A stretch of 64,000 nucleotides of DNA from Proteles cristata cristata (lineage: Eukaryota; Chordata; Mammalia; Carnivora; Hyaenidae). The first letter of the stretch is position 1. Each line of letters opens with the position of its first letter. Made by a program: the position numbers and the translations under genes. The stretch spans positions 870,001-934,000 of the forward strand of contig JAESUZ010005469.1 of NCBI GenBank assembly GCA_017311185.1, in the 5' to 3' direction. Of this stretch, positions 24,481 through 36,666 are shown piece after piece. Below the pieces are notes generated by a model. That model saw nothing but the letters and a program-made list of their open reading frames with translations, was not told the origin of the DNA and ran no database searches.

Positions 24481-26194
24481 ATTACCTTGCTCTATAATGC
24501 ATGCTTCCTCCCCTTATCCTCCTTTATTTTGAATTTCTGAGTTTTTTGTTATGGTAACATATACTGATTATTTACTGTGATTATTCTGTTTTTGATCTAT
24601 ATTTGTTCAGGCAGCCACCAACCCCAAATCATCTCGACTTTGTGGCCAAATAAAATGTTTAATATTTACATTGATAGCTGCTTATAAATATATAGAAACT
24701 GTTAATGCATATGTGGTTTAATAATTATACATACACATGTGGGGGGGTGCCTCTTATAGGAACACATTTAATCTGAGCAATCAAAGGAAAGTATATCCAT
24801 CAACAGCCTTGTGTATGTGTTACAAGTAATAATGTGTTCCCTGATGAATGCTAAAGCAGGAAATTAATCTTTGTGTTCTACTGGAGAAGAACAAAGTTAA
24901 ATCTCCCAATACATCTTTCTATTCAGTCACATATCTGTTCTCTGTGTGTTTTATAGAATACTCAGTCCTCACTGTTTTATGGAATACTGCTTAGTGAGTC
25001 TTCAGTCCCTTTTTACCCCTGCTCCCTCACATCCTAATGGATATGTTTAAGTTCCTCAGGGTTGTTCAGTCATGTTCAGTTGTAGAGTAATTCAAAGTAT
25101 AATATATGAAATAGAATCATCTTTTCAAGCTTTGGAAGCTCTGAAAACATACCCAGTGTTGGGTATCTTGGTTGCACAGATAAAGTATCAAAGATTGGAA
25201 CTTGTGGCCTTGAATTTGTTCCAAAGTTTTGGCCCTTACCTGATGTATAATATCACATTCAGTGGGGGAAAAAAAGACTTTTTTTTTTGCCCCCACATTC
25301 TTGCTGTTTATCAGATATTATAGAAAGCACATCAGGAAACACCAAGGTTTCTAGCGTTTCTGTTTAGATATATAAATCCCCAGCACAGACCCCTAGATAT
25401 ATGAAGGCTTTCTACAAACTCAGTGTCAGAACTTTGGATACGAAAAGAGTGGTAAACAAGAAAATGTCTACCTCAAAAAATGTTAGAGAGGGTTCTGGTA
25501 AGTTTTGTTTACTGCAAAGCAAGCAGATTTATAGCTGTCCTAGGACTTGGGCTTTATCTTTATGTCTGAGAGGAGAAGAAAACAAGACCACTTTCAGGGA
25601 CCATCCTTTTCCTTCCTCCTGTTTCTGGTGTTGTCTCTGAGGATTTCAAACTGCTCCTTTGCTGTCCCAAAAGATAAAATGGTTTACCCACTGGCATCTC
25701 AGTGCTGATCATCACTCAAGTGAATAAGTGCTGTCTATTTAACGGGTTTAATTGGGGGGTCTTATATGGAAATACTACTCTTCCTTGGAACTGCAAAGGT
25801 TGCTGAAAGATGACAGCTAGTTACTGCTTTATGGAGGTGTAGCATTTACTTTGGAATTGTGAGGTTGCAGAATTCTCACAAACCCCAACTAATGGGATAT
25901 TTGAGGGGTTTCTGCAGCCTCTTAGGGACTTCTTGAGCAGTTTCCCTAGTATTTCACAACTGAGCCACCCACTGGAACTGGTCATTGAATTGACGAGGGA
26001 TAAAAATTAATCCAGAAAATTGAGTATCTCTAATTATGTCACTGATAGAACCATCAAGGGAAGCATCCAGAATATAGGACATAATACAGTAACTCTCAGA
26101 TGAGGGCATGCTTTCATTCATAAATGCATGATTTCTAAAAATAATTTGGTTAAAAGGAAAAATATTAGCCTAGGGTTTAAAATATTTTAATTAA
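24481..26194. other. Intronic sequence, nothing recognised
   Basis: Unique-looking sequence. The part 25640-26000 has LTR-like composition but no diagnostic ends. A 79-codon open frame at 25401-25640 has no domain. Confidence 0.4.
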
Positions 26195-26210
26195 AATTAT
26201 TTGTTTATCA

Positions 26211-26415
26211 GGGCACCTAGGTGGCTTAGTCAGTTAAGTGCCTAATTTCAGCTCAGTTAATGATCTCCTGGTTTGTGAGTTTGAGCCCCATTTCTGGCTC
26301 TGTGCTGACAGTTTGGAGCCTGCTTCAGATCCTCAGTCTCTCTTTCTGCCCTTCCCCTACTTATGTATGTGTGCTTTCTCGCTCTCTCAAAAGTAAACAT
26401 TAAAATAATTTTTTT
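26211..26415 (+). mobile_element. CAN-SINE, older copy
   Basis: The head 'gggcacctaggtggcttagt', degraded tRNA-like B box, CT-rich middle and 'aaaagtaaacattaaaata' tail identify it. The flanks AATTATTTGT (26195-26204) and AATTACTTGT (26416-26425) look like a decayed target-site duplication. Confidence 0.88.
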
Positions 26416-26714
26416 AATTACTTGTGTGTCCAGATTCTAGGCATAGATACTCGAGTAGTGGAATTTGAGAGTCAGATAATGGAATTTGGGTTTATCAAGG
26501 CATAGAGGTTTAGTAAGAGTGTCCTCCTTACACAGGAGAAAGCCAAAACTGTATATTATTGGCAATTTGACAGCCACACAGCTAGTTATTGGCAAAACCA
26601 AGACTAGAATTTAAGCGTCATTTACTTATGTTCTTTATTTCTCTCTAAGATTGACCACTTGTAAGTTATATTAAATGAATCAAAATCTGAAACGTTGAGA
26701 TACAAATTCTGTTT

Positions 26715-26904
26715 GGAGTACCTGGGTGGCTCAGTCAGTTAAGCGTCTGACTCTTGGCTGCAGCTCAGGTTATGATCTCCCAGTTGTGGGATCAAGCTCT
26801 AAGTCAGGCTCTGTGCCCACAGTGCAGAGCCTGCTTGGGATTCTCTCTCTGCCCCTTCCACACTCTCTCTCTCCACCAAATAATTAATTTAAAAAATATT
26901 TTTA
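26715..26904 (+). mobile_element. CAN-SINE
   Basis: The head is 'ggagtacctgggtggctcag', followed by the CT-rich middle and an A-rich tail. A perfect 17-bp target-site duplication AGATACAAATTCTGTTT is at 26698-26714 and 26905-26921. It lacks part of the 3' CT region and so is slightly short. Confidence 0.95.
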
Positions 26905-27052
26905 AGATACAAATTCTGTTTTATCTACAGTATAGTTAGATATTCTGTGCCTAAGGACACACAGATAATTTTATGTTGAAGTTTGATATTATAGGAATAC
27001 CAGCTGGATTTAAGATTCTCTATTTTGAAACTTAAGTTATTCCTAAGATACT

Positions 27053-27253
27053 TTTTTTTTTTTAATGTTTATTTTTGAGAGAGAGAGTGTGAGCAGAGGA
27101 GGAGCAGAGAGAGAGGGAGACACAGAATCCCAAGCAGGCTCCAGGCTCTGATCTGTCAGCATGGAGCCTGACATGGGGCTCAAACCCAAGAACTGTGAGA
27201 CCATGACCTGAGCCGAAGTTGGACACTAACCAACTGAGCCACCCAGGTGCTCC
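27053..27253 (-). mobile_element. CAN-SINE
   Basis: Minus-strand copy with T-rich tail, GA-rich middle, 'gaccatgacctgagccgaag' and the 'gagccacccaggtgc' head. The target-site duplication CCTAAGATACT is at 27042-27052 and 27254-27264. Confidence 0.95.
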
Positions 27254-27264
27254 CCTAAGATACT

Positions 27265-29324
27265 ATTATTAAACATTAAAATATGTCATATCTTTAAAAG
27301 TTTCTCAAGTTTGATTTAATACAGAGCTAGGTAATTTGAAAAGTACTTTTTGAATCTTAAAGTGCAGTTATAGAGTGTAATTTACTCCTCTGAATTTTTT
27401 TTATATGACAAAGCTAGGCACCTGCTTTATTTATTTGCAAACAAATGCCCATAGAGGAAATTTGTATGGCTTGTTTTAAGCTAGACAAGCTAAAATTCGT
27501 GGGTACAAAGAAGAAATCCTGACAGGCCTTTAATAGAGCTTAGCTGGAGCTTCTATGATTAAATATGTTGTAATCCTGGAGTAATCTATCATAATCACAG
27601 TTTTTAAAATAAAAATGCTGTACAGACTGTTGTAAGGGAAAAAGAAGTGATAGTCCTCTATAACTTACATATTCTTATCTGGTCCATGATGAAGAACATA
27701 GCAAAGTGAATTTTTTTTTATCAGAAATCAAACAATATGTTTTAAAAATTACAAAAACCATTTAAAACTAGTGCCCTGGCCTTTGGATAATGTTACTTTG
27801 GTTAGAGAGGTAATCAGTTTGGAAGGATGTATTTTCAATTTTTCAGTATTTTTTTTCTCTTAAGAGACATCTTTTTCACTGTAAAAACATATTTTTAAAT
27901 GTGGATCAGAAAAAGAAATGGTGGAGATTTATATATTGGAAAATATCAACACCAGTACCTAAAAGTCACATAAAATCACCACATTGCTTTTTTCTCCAGC
28001 TGCCCACTCCAGTCAAGGGCCATGTGCATCAGACTTCCAGTTCCATCCAAGGAGAGGTATTCCTGGACTTTGTACGTCTTATGCAAGTAATTTGAAATGA
28101 ATTTGATATGTATTGCCTCAGTATACCACCATCCTCCATAATCCAGCATTTTGAAGGTTGCAAGACTGATTTATAATGAGGTTCATGTACAGTAAGAGTG
28201 AACCAAGTATGATAGTCATAGTCTCTATGTGATCAGTAACTCTTTTGGATCCAGTCCCTATGTGCAAAGAGTATAGAGAGGAGACTTCACTGTTAGCATG
28301 TCAGCTAACAAGGACCATTAAGACTTGCCTTTTGACAGGAAATTCTGTAATGCAAAGTTTTCGGAGAGCTCTAACATTTTAACCAGTGGTGGCTGTTCCT
28401 GTAGCACTCATATTTCCTTGAGGGGGAAAAAGAAGAAATCAGAAAGATGTTTCAAATTCAGGTCTTTATAATCTGGACATATTGAATTTATCACCAGTTT
28501 CTGTAATCACTGCAAACCAAAATATACCTAGCTCTCTAATATTTGCACACTCATTAAGTGGCAATGACGATCTTGGGTTGATGAGGAAAGCATATTTGTT
28601 TTCCAAGGGGGTGTTTATGTGGATAACTGTGAGCAAATAAAGTCCAGTCTTGATTATTACTGTTTGGAAGACTTTCTTTTCTGTCTGTGCCACACCCCAT
28701 TGGTTCTTTCTCATGGGACACCTCTGTCTTAGAGAGGAGCTGAGGAAGCAAGGATGCAACTGGACAGCTTTATATTTTGAAGTTAAAGTGATGCTCTTGA
28801 GAAATTCTGCAAAACACGAATTTCCAAATCATAGAAATTGAGTAGAGTTTTCATTACCCAAAACAAATGTTGATTTTTTTTTTTTTATCAAGTCTAATTT
28901 GAACCATTTGGTGCAATCATGGTATAAATGAGTATTTTTCATTCTGCCTACACACAGCACAGTTGTTTCAGCTGGCCTAGAAACATTAGCCTAAAATAGG
29001 GGAAAAGCACAATCACATAAAAGAGCTCTGTGTGAATAAAGAATGGTATAATTTTGTTTACTTACACAACCAAAGTGTTCCACTGTATATTGTATATGCT
29101 AGTGGTACATCTTTCTCAGTCAGTGCCCTTCAAGAAATATGTGTTTAAATGTAAATTTGCTAAAACAAATAAGCATGCCAAGTTCTTTTCCCATATAATT
29201 TCAAGTGTTTCTCAGAAATTATCACAACATTGCTTAAAAAATTTCCCTAAGTACTTCCCAGAATCTTTTACTTCCAAAATTTTTTTTTCTTTTACCATTT
29301 CTATTCATCTCCCTTTCTTGTCTG

Positions 29325-29326
<2 letters not shown>
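27265..29326. other. Intronic sequence, nothing recognised
   Basis: AT-rich and unique-looking. Overlapping short open frames at 28466-28841 on both strands lack domains. Confidence 0.45.

Positions 29327-29358
<32 letters not shown>
29327..29358. repeat. (AC)n microsatellite
   Basis: An uninterrupted 32-bp AC run. Confidence 0.97.
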
Positions 29359-29361
<3 letters not shown>

Positions 29362-29429
29362 GGCACATAGACACACAAAACTTTGGCCCATGCATGCTTA
29401 GGATTGCCAAGTCATATAAATTATAGACA

Positions 29430-30175
29430 TTAATAAAATTTAACCGAAAAAAGGGGGGGTATTGGCTGTGATATAAGCAGAGAGCACCCAGACGAGTTAG
29501 ACTTTTTGGCTAAAGAGAAAAGTTTTATTAGTGGCTTGACTTTAGAAAGACAACTTAAATGGAAATATCTGCATGTGACATAGGGGCCCATCTGAGTTCT
29601 AAAACAGGTAACTGTGGAAGAATGGGACAAAAGAAGACTAAAAGTTTTATGACTTACACCATTTTTTAAAACTGTGCATAGCATTCAGAGGTTCCCTTCC
29701 ACAGAATATCTTTCTCAAACTGCTACTTCTAGTCCTCAGAACCTGTCCTATCCACTGTTGAGTAGTACCCATAATACCTCCATTTACAGACCCTGTCTTT
29801 AAGTTGATGAAATGCCTCCACTCATATCATCTGAGATAATGATCTGAGCTCATTGCTTGCTCCTGAGATGACCCAGAAGTTAGATAATATATTTCCTAAT
29901 TTCTGGGTCACATCCTGACACATGTCCACCTAACCGAGAGTCCAGCACAAAGTTAGGTGGAGGCGAGCTAGGGCAAATTCGCTGACTGCTCCTCATCAAC
30001 ATCATCCCAAGTGTCTGTGACGATGCATGCACTTGGTACATGGCTACCAAGTGTTAGTATTAGCTGTGGAGAGAATCAGTCTCCAAGGTTTCAGGACTGC
30101 ACACCCGTTTAGTAAAAATATTTGACCTTATACCCTAATATACGTAAAGCTTTTTCTAAATTAGTAACTTATTAC
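29430..30175. other. Unassigned intronic stretch
   Basis: Somewhat GC-richer than its neighbours, with a G run at 29452-29459 and 'cctaaccgagagtccagcac'. It could be an old LTR or L1 piece, but no diagnostic boundary is visible. Confidence 0.35.
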
Positions 30176-30198
30176 TGTAAAGCCACATACAATAACTT

Positions 30199-30400
30199 CC
30201 TTTAATGTTTTTATTTATTTCTGAGAGAGAGAGAGAGAGAGGGTCAGAGAGAGGGGGAGATACAGAATCTGAAGCAGTCTCCAGGCTCTAAGCTAGCTGT
30301 TAGCACAGAGCCTGATGCAGGGCTCAAACCCACGAACTGTGAGATTATGACCTGAGCCAAAGTTGGACACTTAACCAACTGAGCCACCCAGGCGCCCCTG
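30199..30400 (-). mobile_element. CAN-SINE
   Basis: Minus-strand copy running from the (GA)n middle to the 'gagccacccaggcgcccc' head. The host sequence TGTAAAGCCACATA is duplicated at 30176-30189 and 30401-30414. Confidence 0.95.
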
Positions 30401-30599
30401 TGTAAAGCCACATATAAAATATTAGCAAAAAAATCATCCTTTAGGTGTAAAAAAAAAAAAAAAGGAAATTTTTGTGTTTACTCCCCACAAAGGTGGGAGA
30501 GAATGGGGGAGACGTGTATTTGTTAGTCTGGTCACAAAACAATGCAGGATACAAGTAGGAAAAATTATGAATGTTGAGTTCTAAGTGTAATGTTTCATG

Positions 30600-30990
30600 C
30601 AATTTATTGCATGATTTAATGTTTTGAGTCAATTTTATTGAGATGTACTTTCCATATAACAAAATTACCAATTTTAAGTGTATATATTCATGTAAACATC
30701 AATACAGTCATGATATAGAACATTTCCATCACCCCCAAAATTTCCCCAGTGTTCTTTGCAGTCAGCCCCTTTCCCCTACTCTCTGCTCTTGGCTACTACC
30801 GATCTCCCCTCTGTGTCTATAGTCTTACCTTTCCCAGAATTTCAGTGACTGGAAAGGTAGAATGGGTAGTTTTTTTTTTTGGAGTCTGATTTCTTTCATT
30901 TTCAACATTAATGGTTTTGAGCGTCTTCCAAGTTTTACTGTGTATTAGTTTATTCCTTTTCAGGTGCTTAGTAGTATTCCACTGTATAGC
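30600..30990 (-). repeat. Old L1 3' end (L1M type)
   Basis: Reverse-complement L1M 3' UTR wording: 'caattttattgagatgtac', 'taacaaaattaccaatttta', 'catttccatcacccccaaaa', 'ttggctactaccgatctc', 'ctgatttctttcattttc', 'agtagtattccactgtatag'. Confidence 0.75.
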
Positions 30991-32154
30991 TCTGCCATTC
31001 TTTTATTGCCCTTAAAATTTAAACATCTAGAAAACCAGGCAAAATTTATGGTTAACAGCATTGCTTCTTCAATTTTACCTCTGGAATTACTGTTAAACTC
31101 TACCTGATAGAGTTCCAAGCTAGATAGTCTTAAAATTTGGTTAGTCTATATCTTCTACCCAACCCTTTTCCTCTTGCCTTGATATTTGAATCAATCCTAA
31201 AGGATAGAAAATAGAAAATTTCAATGGGGAACTGGTCATGAAAATAATTTGCCAATATGATTATGTTGAAATAGTTTCTTAAGATAACACAGTTCAAATC
31301 TAGACATGGAATCAAGAAGTACATCTCACAAATTTCTGATTTTGTTCAAGGTGGTCAGAATTCTCTACAGCTCAATGTCAAATAAGTAGAAGACCTAAAA
31401 TTATATCAAAGGGGAAATATTTTTAGTTCTTAGCTAGGCATTTGGGGATTTTTAAAAAACATGCCTTAAATTTGACTGACAAGAAGTTCATGTGATAGAA
31501 AATTAAATTATTCTCTGCTTGTCTTTTAGAGTTAAACAGTTTGCTTACTTCTTAATAATTTGAATAATGTGAGAGCAAATAAGTCCCAGAACTCTGCTGT
31601 GTTCAGTATTCCTCCCTCATTTCCATGGATGGACAGAAAGAAACGCATTGCTTTCTCTCTGTGCTGTGGCATGGTAGTAGCCTGCCGTGAACACGGATGG
31701 GTTCCTTCTTGAAGCAGGGAGGGAGTCTGTAGGCTTGAGGTCACCTGACAGTCTAATTATCCCAAAGTTTCTCACCTGGTCTCTCTTCCATTTCTTTACA
31801 TCCTTTCCTTCCCTACTATCCCTTTCCCTGAAATAACAATCAACTTTACTTTGATTTTAAAAGTATGGGTCATATAAGGTGTTTTGATGTGAAGAAAAGG
31901 CTTAAATAAAACTATTGAAACCATGACAGTTGATTCTACTACAGGAAAGATTTTAAAATATTACTCTGCAGAGCCATGTAGAACCAGGTGCCAGATTCTA
32001 CTGAGTGATAGTCACCAGTTCCAGCAAAATAATAAAAGGAAGTCTTTTCATCTAAATACTTACATGTAAATATTTTAAGTGTTTTATACTTCTTCTGAAC
32101 CCAGTAAAACTGGTTTATAATTTGGGATTATTTGGTGTTAGTCATCTTTTAATT
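30991..32154. other. Intronic sequence, nothing recognised
   Basis: No exon or repeat was supported. The block 31000-31350 could be diverged continuation of the adjacent L1. Confidence 0.4.
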
Positions 32155-32168
32155 AATAGTATAGCTGG

Positions 32169-32388
32169 GGGGCGCCTGGGTGGCTTAATCGGTTAAGCGT
32201 CCGACTTTGGCTTAGGTCATGATCTCGCGGTTCGTGGGTTTGAGCCCCGCGTCGGGCTCTGTGCTGACTGCCGGCTCAGAGCCTGGAGCCTGTTTCAGAG
32301 TCTATATCTCCCTCTCTCTCTGACCCTCCCCTGCTCACGCTGTCTCTCTCTCTCTCCTAGAAATAAATAAAAATATTTAAAAAAAAAA
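32169..32388 (+). mobile_element. Young full-length CAN-SINE
   Basis: CpG-rich head with 'ggttaagcgtccgacttt' and 'gatctcgcggttcgtgggtt', the same internal variants as the 11287 and 11949 copies, and a poly-A tail. A perfect 14-bp target-site duplication AATAGTATAGCTGG is at 32155-32168 and 32389-32402. Confidence 0.97.
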
Positions 32389-32402
32389 AATAGTATAGCT
32401 GG

Positions 32403-33035
32403 TTATTTCACAGGAAATCAATACTTACAATAATACCTTGCATTTCACTTAACAAGGTAAATCTTACTATCCTCATTTTGTAAATAAAAATTCCCAGTGT
32501 AAAGGCTTAAAGGTCACTGAACTCTAGTTACAAGCGGGAATGCCTTTAGGAATTGACTTACAAACTACAGAAGGGACTAGGAAGGACAAGAGTCCAGTTA
32601 CACACTCTGATGTGATTTATTATTCTAAATGCAAGACCAGTGTCCCAATATGGGTTGTATGGCAGTCACAATGTTCATGCTGGTCTAACATAACATAATA
32701 TTTGTTTTTTAAATGCTTATTCTGTGATAATATGTAACTCTTTCTATGACTCTTATTCACCCTGGTAAAGTTTATTTGTCATGGGAAGGGGGCTGAAGTT
32801 TTAGATCTATACTTCTCAAATTACCTGTGAGGAAGGACCAGTTCCACCCACCTCTATCAGTTTTGAGCCAATACTTGTTAAATAAAATAAAAAGAAATTA
32901 ATAAAAAAGAAATCATGCTTTTTGTTGTTGCATCAGTGTCAGTTAGTCCAGAAGTTTTCAGCTGGATTAAAAATTTTTTAAAAATTGAGTCTGGTCCCTT
33001 TTGAATAGCATATAGAACACACATGGAATTCTCTC
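32403..33035. other. Intronic sequence, nothing recognised
   Basis: AT-rich, with no supported feature. Confidence 0.45.
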
Positions 33036-33048
33036 AAGCCATAGTTTT

Positions 33049-33281
33049 TAAAATTTTTTTAAATGTTTTATTTATTTCTGAGAGAGAGAGAGAGGAAGAG
33101 AGAGAGAGATAGCATGAGCAGGGGAGGGTCAGAGAGAGAGGGAGACACAGAATCTGAAGCCGGCTCCAGGCTCTGAGCTAACTGTCAGCACTGAGCCTGA
33201 CACAAGGCTCGAACCCATGAACCGTGAGATCGTGACCTGCGCCAGAGTCAGACACTTAACCGAGCCACCCAAGCACCTCTA
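33049..33281 (-). mobile_element. CAN-SINE with a small deletion in the head
   Basis: Minus-strand copy. The usual 'taaccaactgagcc' reads 'taaccgagcc', a 4-base loss in the tRNA-like part. Imperfect target-site duplication: AAGCCATAGTTTT (33036-33048) and AAGCCACTGTTTT (33282-33294). Confidence 0.93.
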
Positions 33282-33294
33282 AAGCCACTGTTTT

Positions 33295-34914
33295 GAGAAT
33301 CACTGCACCAGACTATGCTTATCTCTGTCACTGAGATCTTCAGGAAAAAGAACCCACACCTTCCTTTTTTTCCCCTTGATGATTTCTAAATCCCATTCAA
33401 CCATTTTATCCAAGGATGTACTAAACCTGATAGCCATCCATAGCATTGAGCTTGCAGACCCTTTATGTTGTATGAGAAAGTCAATTTGTTTCTTTCTGCA
33501 GTTGCTCTGCTTATGAGCACAATGGTAGTAGAAAACTTTGATCAAATATGAATGGTAGCTTCTTTGGAAAGAACTTCTGTGGCACTTCATATTGCCTGGA
33601 TTCAGAGGGTGCCCTGTGGGGGGGACCCCAATGTGAGTATGTAATGTAGATGTCTGTCCCGTTCCCCAGCACATTTGTTTGCAAAGATGTTATGTCGTCC
33701 TTCTATGTAAGTATAAATTGCTGTTTCCATTACCACTATAAACGAAGCATCTCTTTTATGATTCAGGCTACCAGCAAAGTTCTAAATCTTGCTTACCTGG
33801 ACCTCTTCCACTAGAAGTAAGTAGTTTAATGTAACAGTTCCATTTTAGCAGAGACAGCTCCTCCAGACTAAAAGAGGTCTGAAAGGCAGTGGTTTTAGAA
33901 ATAGCGGCAGGCATTGTGGCAGGCCAGGAGAAAAGAGAAACCATATGGGACTGCTGTGTTCTGTTGGAGGAAAGAAGATAGGAGGGTGAGTGAAAGGAGA
34001 TGCCTCAGGTGGGTTTGATCAGTTGCTATGGTTTCTAAGGGCTGTTTTAATACCAGAGGCTGCCAGCTGTGTAAGTACATTATTGACATGTAGATTTAGG
34101 TGCAGGCTACCTGGGGAAGAAATGACTGTGTGCTGCTCAGGGTTGCGTTTCAGCCTGAGACACAATCCATAGGAAAAGCTTCCATAAAAACAATCAAGAG
34201 AGTGGATTTGATGGTACAAGAAAAACAGTGTGGAGGAAGACATTACAGTGCTCCAGAGACCATACTTGTTCAGGAGAAGTCCTATTCCTTGTTGTCATAG
34301 ACCCACTGTCTCCACCTGGGAAATGGCAAATGGCATCATTACACTCGATGAACTTAGAGTCAGGATTTCTGGATCAGAGTACTAGACCCCAAGTTAGCAT
34401 CACGGCAACCTCAACCAGCCATCCCCCCTTCCTTCACCCCTGATCCCTCATCTGGTAAACATTTGCTCAGCTCTGGAAGCTATTATGAGGTTCAAATGAG
34501 ATAATCTATACAAAGTCACAATTTATTTCTCTATTTACCTACAACACCAACATTCCTCCTTGTTTTTCCCTCATTCCAAAGAAGGCATGTAAGGAGACCA
34601 TTTGCTTTGAGTGATTCCTTTAAAAACTGGCTATTGCAGGACTCCAGGATCCTCTAGAGTCACCATGTGTACACATCATCATCTAAGTATTCTGAGCAGA
34701 GAACTGCATGAAGATATTTAATCTGAAGGCTCATGTTATCTACAAAATGAGGGAGGGACAATTTATGTAGGAACGGACCTCCACGTGCACACACCCACAC
34801 ATCTACTTTATGTAACATGATAGGATGCTAGAGTAAGCCTTATAAAGAATTGCACATAACTATTAGAGCTTGTTTTTTTGTGTAGCAATTTAAATAAATG
34901 ATAAGTATCTCCTT
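33295..34914. other. Intronic sequence, nothing recognised
   Basis: It contains the longest non-repeat, non-BNC2 open frame in the first 36 kb (minus strand, 33300-33674, 124 codons), with no recognisable domain. A few MIR-like words lie near 34470-34510. Confidence 0.4.
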
Positions 34915-35560
34915 AAAATCAAGCTAGTTGTCTTGGTTCGGACCATTTTCCATTGCAAAAATAGTATAATTCCCTTTATCCTGCTTCCCCTAATGAAACA
35001 TTCTCCATAAACACAGCACAATGGATGAAACTAAGAAATTAAAATTGATACCATAGTATTAACTGATCTCGATAGACTTTATTCAACTTTTGCCAGTTTC
35101 CCCACCAAGGGCCTTTTTCTGGCCTGGAATCTCTAGAATCTCACATTACATTTATTTATCCTGTTTGCTTGGTTCCCTCCAATCTGTAACCATTCTTTTG
35201 TCCTTTTTTTTTTTTTTAAATCTTTACTGATATTTGCACTTTGAAGAATACTAGCCACTCTTGTAGGATGCCCTTAAATTTTGGTTTATCTGATGTTTTC
35301 TCATGATTAGATTGAGATTATACAGCTTTCAGCAAGAAAGAGATGATGTGCCCTTCTCAGTATATATTGGAAGGTAGATGATTATACTTAACACTGGTGA
35401 TGTTCATGTTGATTACTTGGTTAAGGTGGTATCTGCTAGATTTCCCTATTGTGAACTTATGATTTTTCTCTTTGTAACTGATAAATATGTAATTTTTTAG
35501 ATGATTTTATGCTTTCTTAAATTGATAGGCAGGGTTGGGGGCAAGTATTATTCACAGAGG
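34915..35560 (-). repeat. Old L1 3' region (L1M type)
   Basis: Reverse-complement old-L1 3' UTR wording: 'cttttgccagtttccccacc', 'ctccaatctgtaaccattc', 'cactttgaagaatactagcc', 'ggtttatctgatgttttctc', 'atgattagattgagattata', 'cttggttaaggtggtatctg', 'tttgtaactgataaatatg'. It is collinear over about 640 bp. The exact subfamily was not determined. Confidence 0.75.
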
Positions 35561-36624
35561 TTGCAAAGTGTCCTGTCTTGGTTAGGAAGAAATGGTGCTC
35601 TAGAAAATGATGGAGTCATTATTTAAGCATTTGAATACATTTCTCTCAATCTGTGCTGAAATAGATTGCCTGACATTACATTGCAGGATTTTTAAGTCCT
35701 ACCTCCAGGCAAATCTCATAGTTACTAGCAAAAATGAAAGTGTGAAATGCTTTTTAATGTATATTTAACAACACATAGTCTGGTGATTACTGATGTGTAT
35801 TCTCTGTGGACTCCCTTTGCTATCAGAGGAGGATGTTAAGAGACAACATTTTTACACATTTATTCTATCTAAATCCATCACATGTTTACTTTCTAAATAT
35901 CTATAACTGTCATTTATAACAAGATCATAAAAAAAGTCAAATACTTGAAGTCTAACTCAAACTTTGAATCATAGGATTACAATCAATTTTTGGGAAAAGT
36001 ACAATTACTGTTTTGCCTTACTCTACCTTATGAATTTGTCTATTAGTAAATGACACTAAAATGTAGCTATTAAAAAGAAAAAACACAGCTTCGTAACAGG
36101 GGCACAGGAGGCAAAGCTACTTTCTTTCATCTTTTTAATTCAGAAAGTTATATGATGGTTCCCATTTAAAGGAATTTTCATCATTAAATCCAGTACCATG
36201 TCTGCTTGTGTTGAAGAAGCAAATTTCACAAAATGTGCTTAATTCCTTCCTATGGTGTCACTATTTAATACGGATTAAGGTACCATTTTTTGCATTTATA
36301 CTGGGTTGCACAGTTCATGTTCACGTCTTATACTAATACATGCTAAATAGTTGCATTCTACATAGACCATTGTTGTTAAAATAGCAGTAGCGAAGGCATT
36401 TTACATCACAGAGCCCCAGTGGTCTACATTTTGTTTGCTTTGACATTAAACTCAAATCTGTTTCTCTAACTGTGACTCTAATTACTACAATTGCATGGCA
36501 GAAAAGTTTGCATTGTGGGTTGACTTTTACAGACAGTGCTTGTGTGTTTTCTGCTGTCACTCTTGGTGTTTCATGAACAGACAGCTCCTTCAGTTGCATT
36601 GAGTAATTATGCACAATCAATAAG
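35561..36624. other. Intronic sequence just upstream of the coding exon
   Basis: AT-rich, with no repeat recognised. The last 300 bp before the exon may be conserved because of splicing signals. Nothing specific is visible. Confidence 0.4.
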
Positions 36625-36666
36625 TTTTTGTGTTTATCTTTGTTGTTTCTTTGATGTGGCCTCTAG
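36625..36666 (+). promoter_or_regulatory. BNC2: Splice acceptor of the large BNC2 exon
   Basis: A T-rich tract (tttatctttgttgtttcttt) followed by 'ctctag' places the cut after the AG at 36665-36666. The in-frame TAG at 36664-36666 shows that coding cannot extend upstream. The exon begins in phase 0 with GAT GCT GCC GGC AAG. Confidence 0.9.

Larger units (their letters stand above)
1..36666 (+). other. BNC2: BNC2 intron (3' part) upstream of the large coding exon
   Basis: Everything before the splice acceptor at 36665-36666 reads as intron: no open frame resembles a known protein except transposon remnants, and interspersed repeats of many ages are scattered through it. From memory of the human gene, the intron before this exon is about 100 kb, so the lack of another coding exon here is expected. 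I looked for the missing N-terminal BNC2 coding sequence and did not see it. An alternative or non-coding exon cannot be excluded by reading alone. Confidence 0.85.

Noticed and set aside
29054..29401. 115-codon open frame ending in Thr-His repeats
   Set aside because: Its tail comes from the (AC)n microsatellite and the rest has no recognisable domain.
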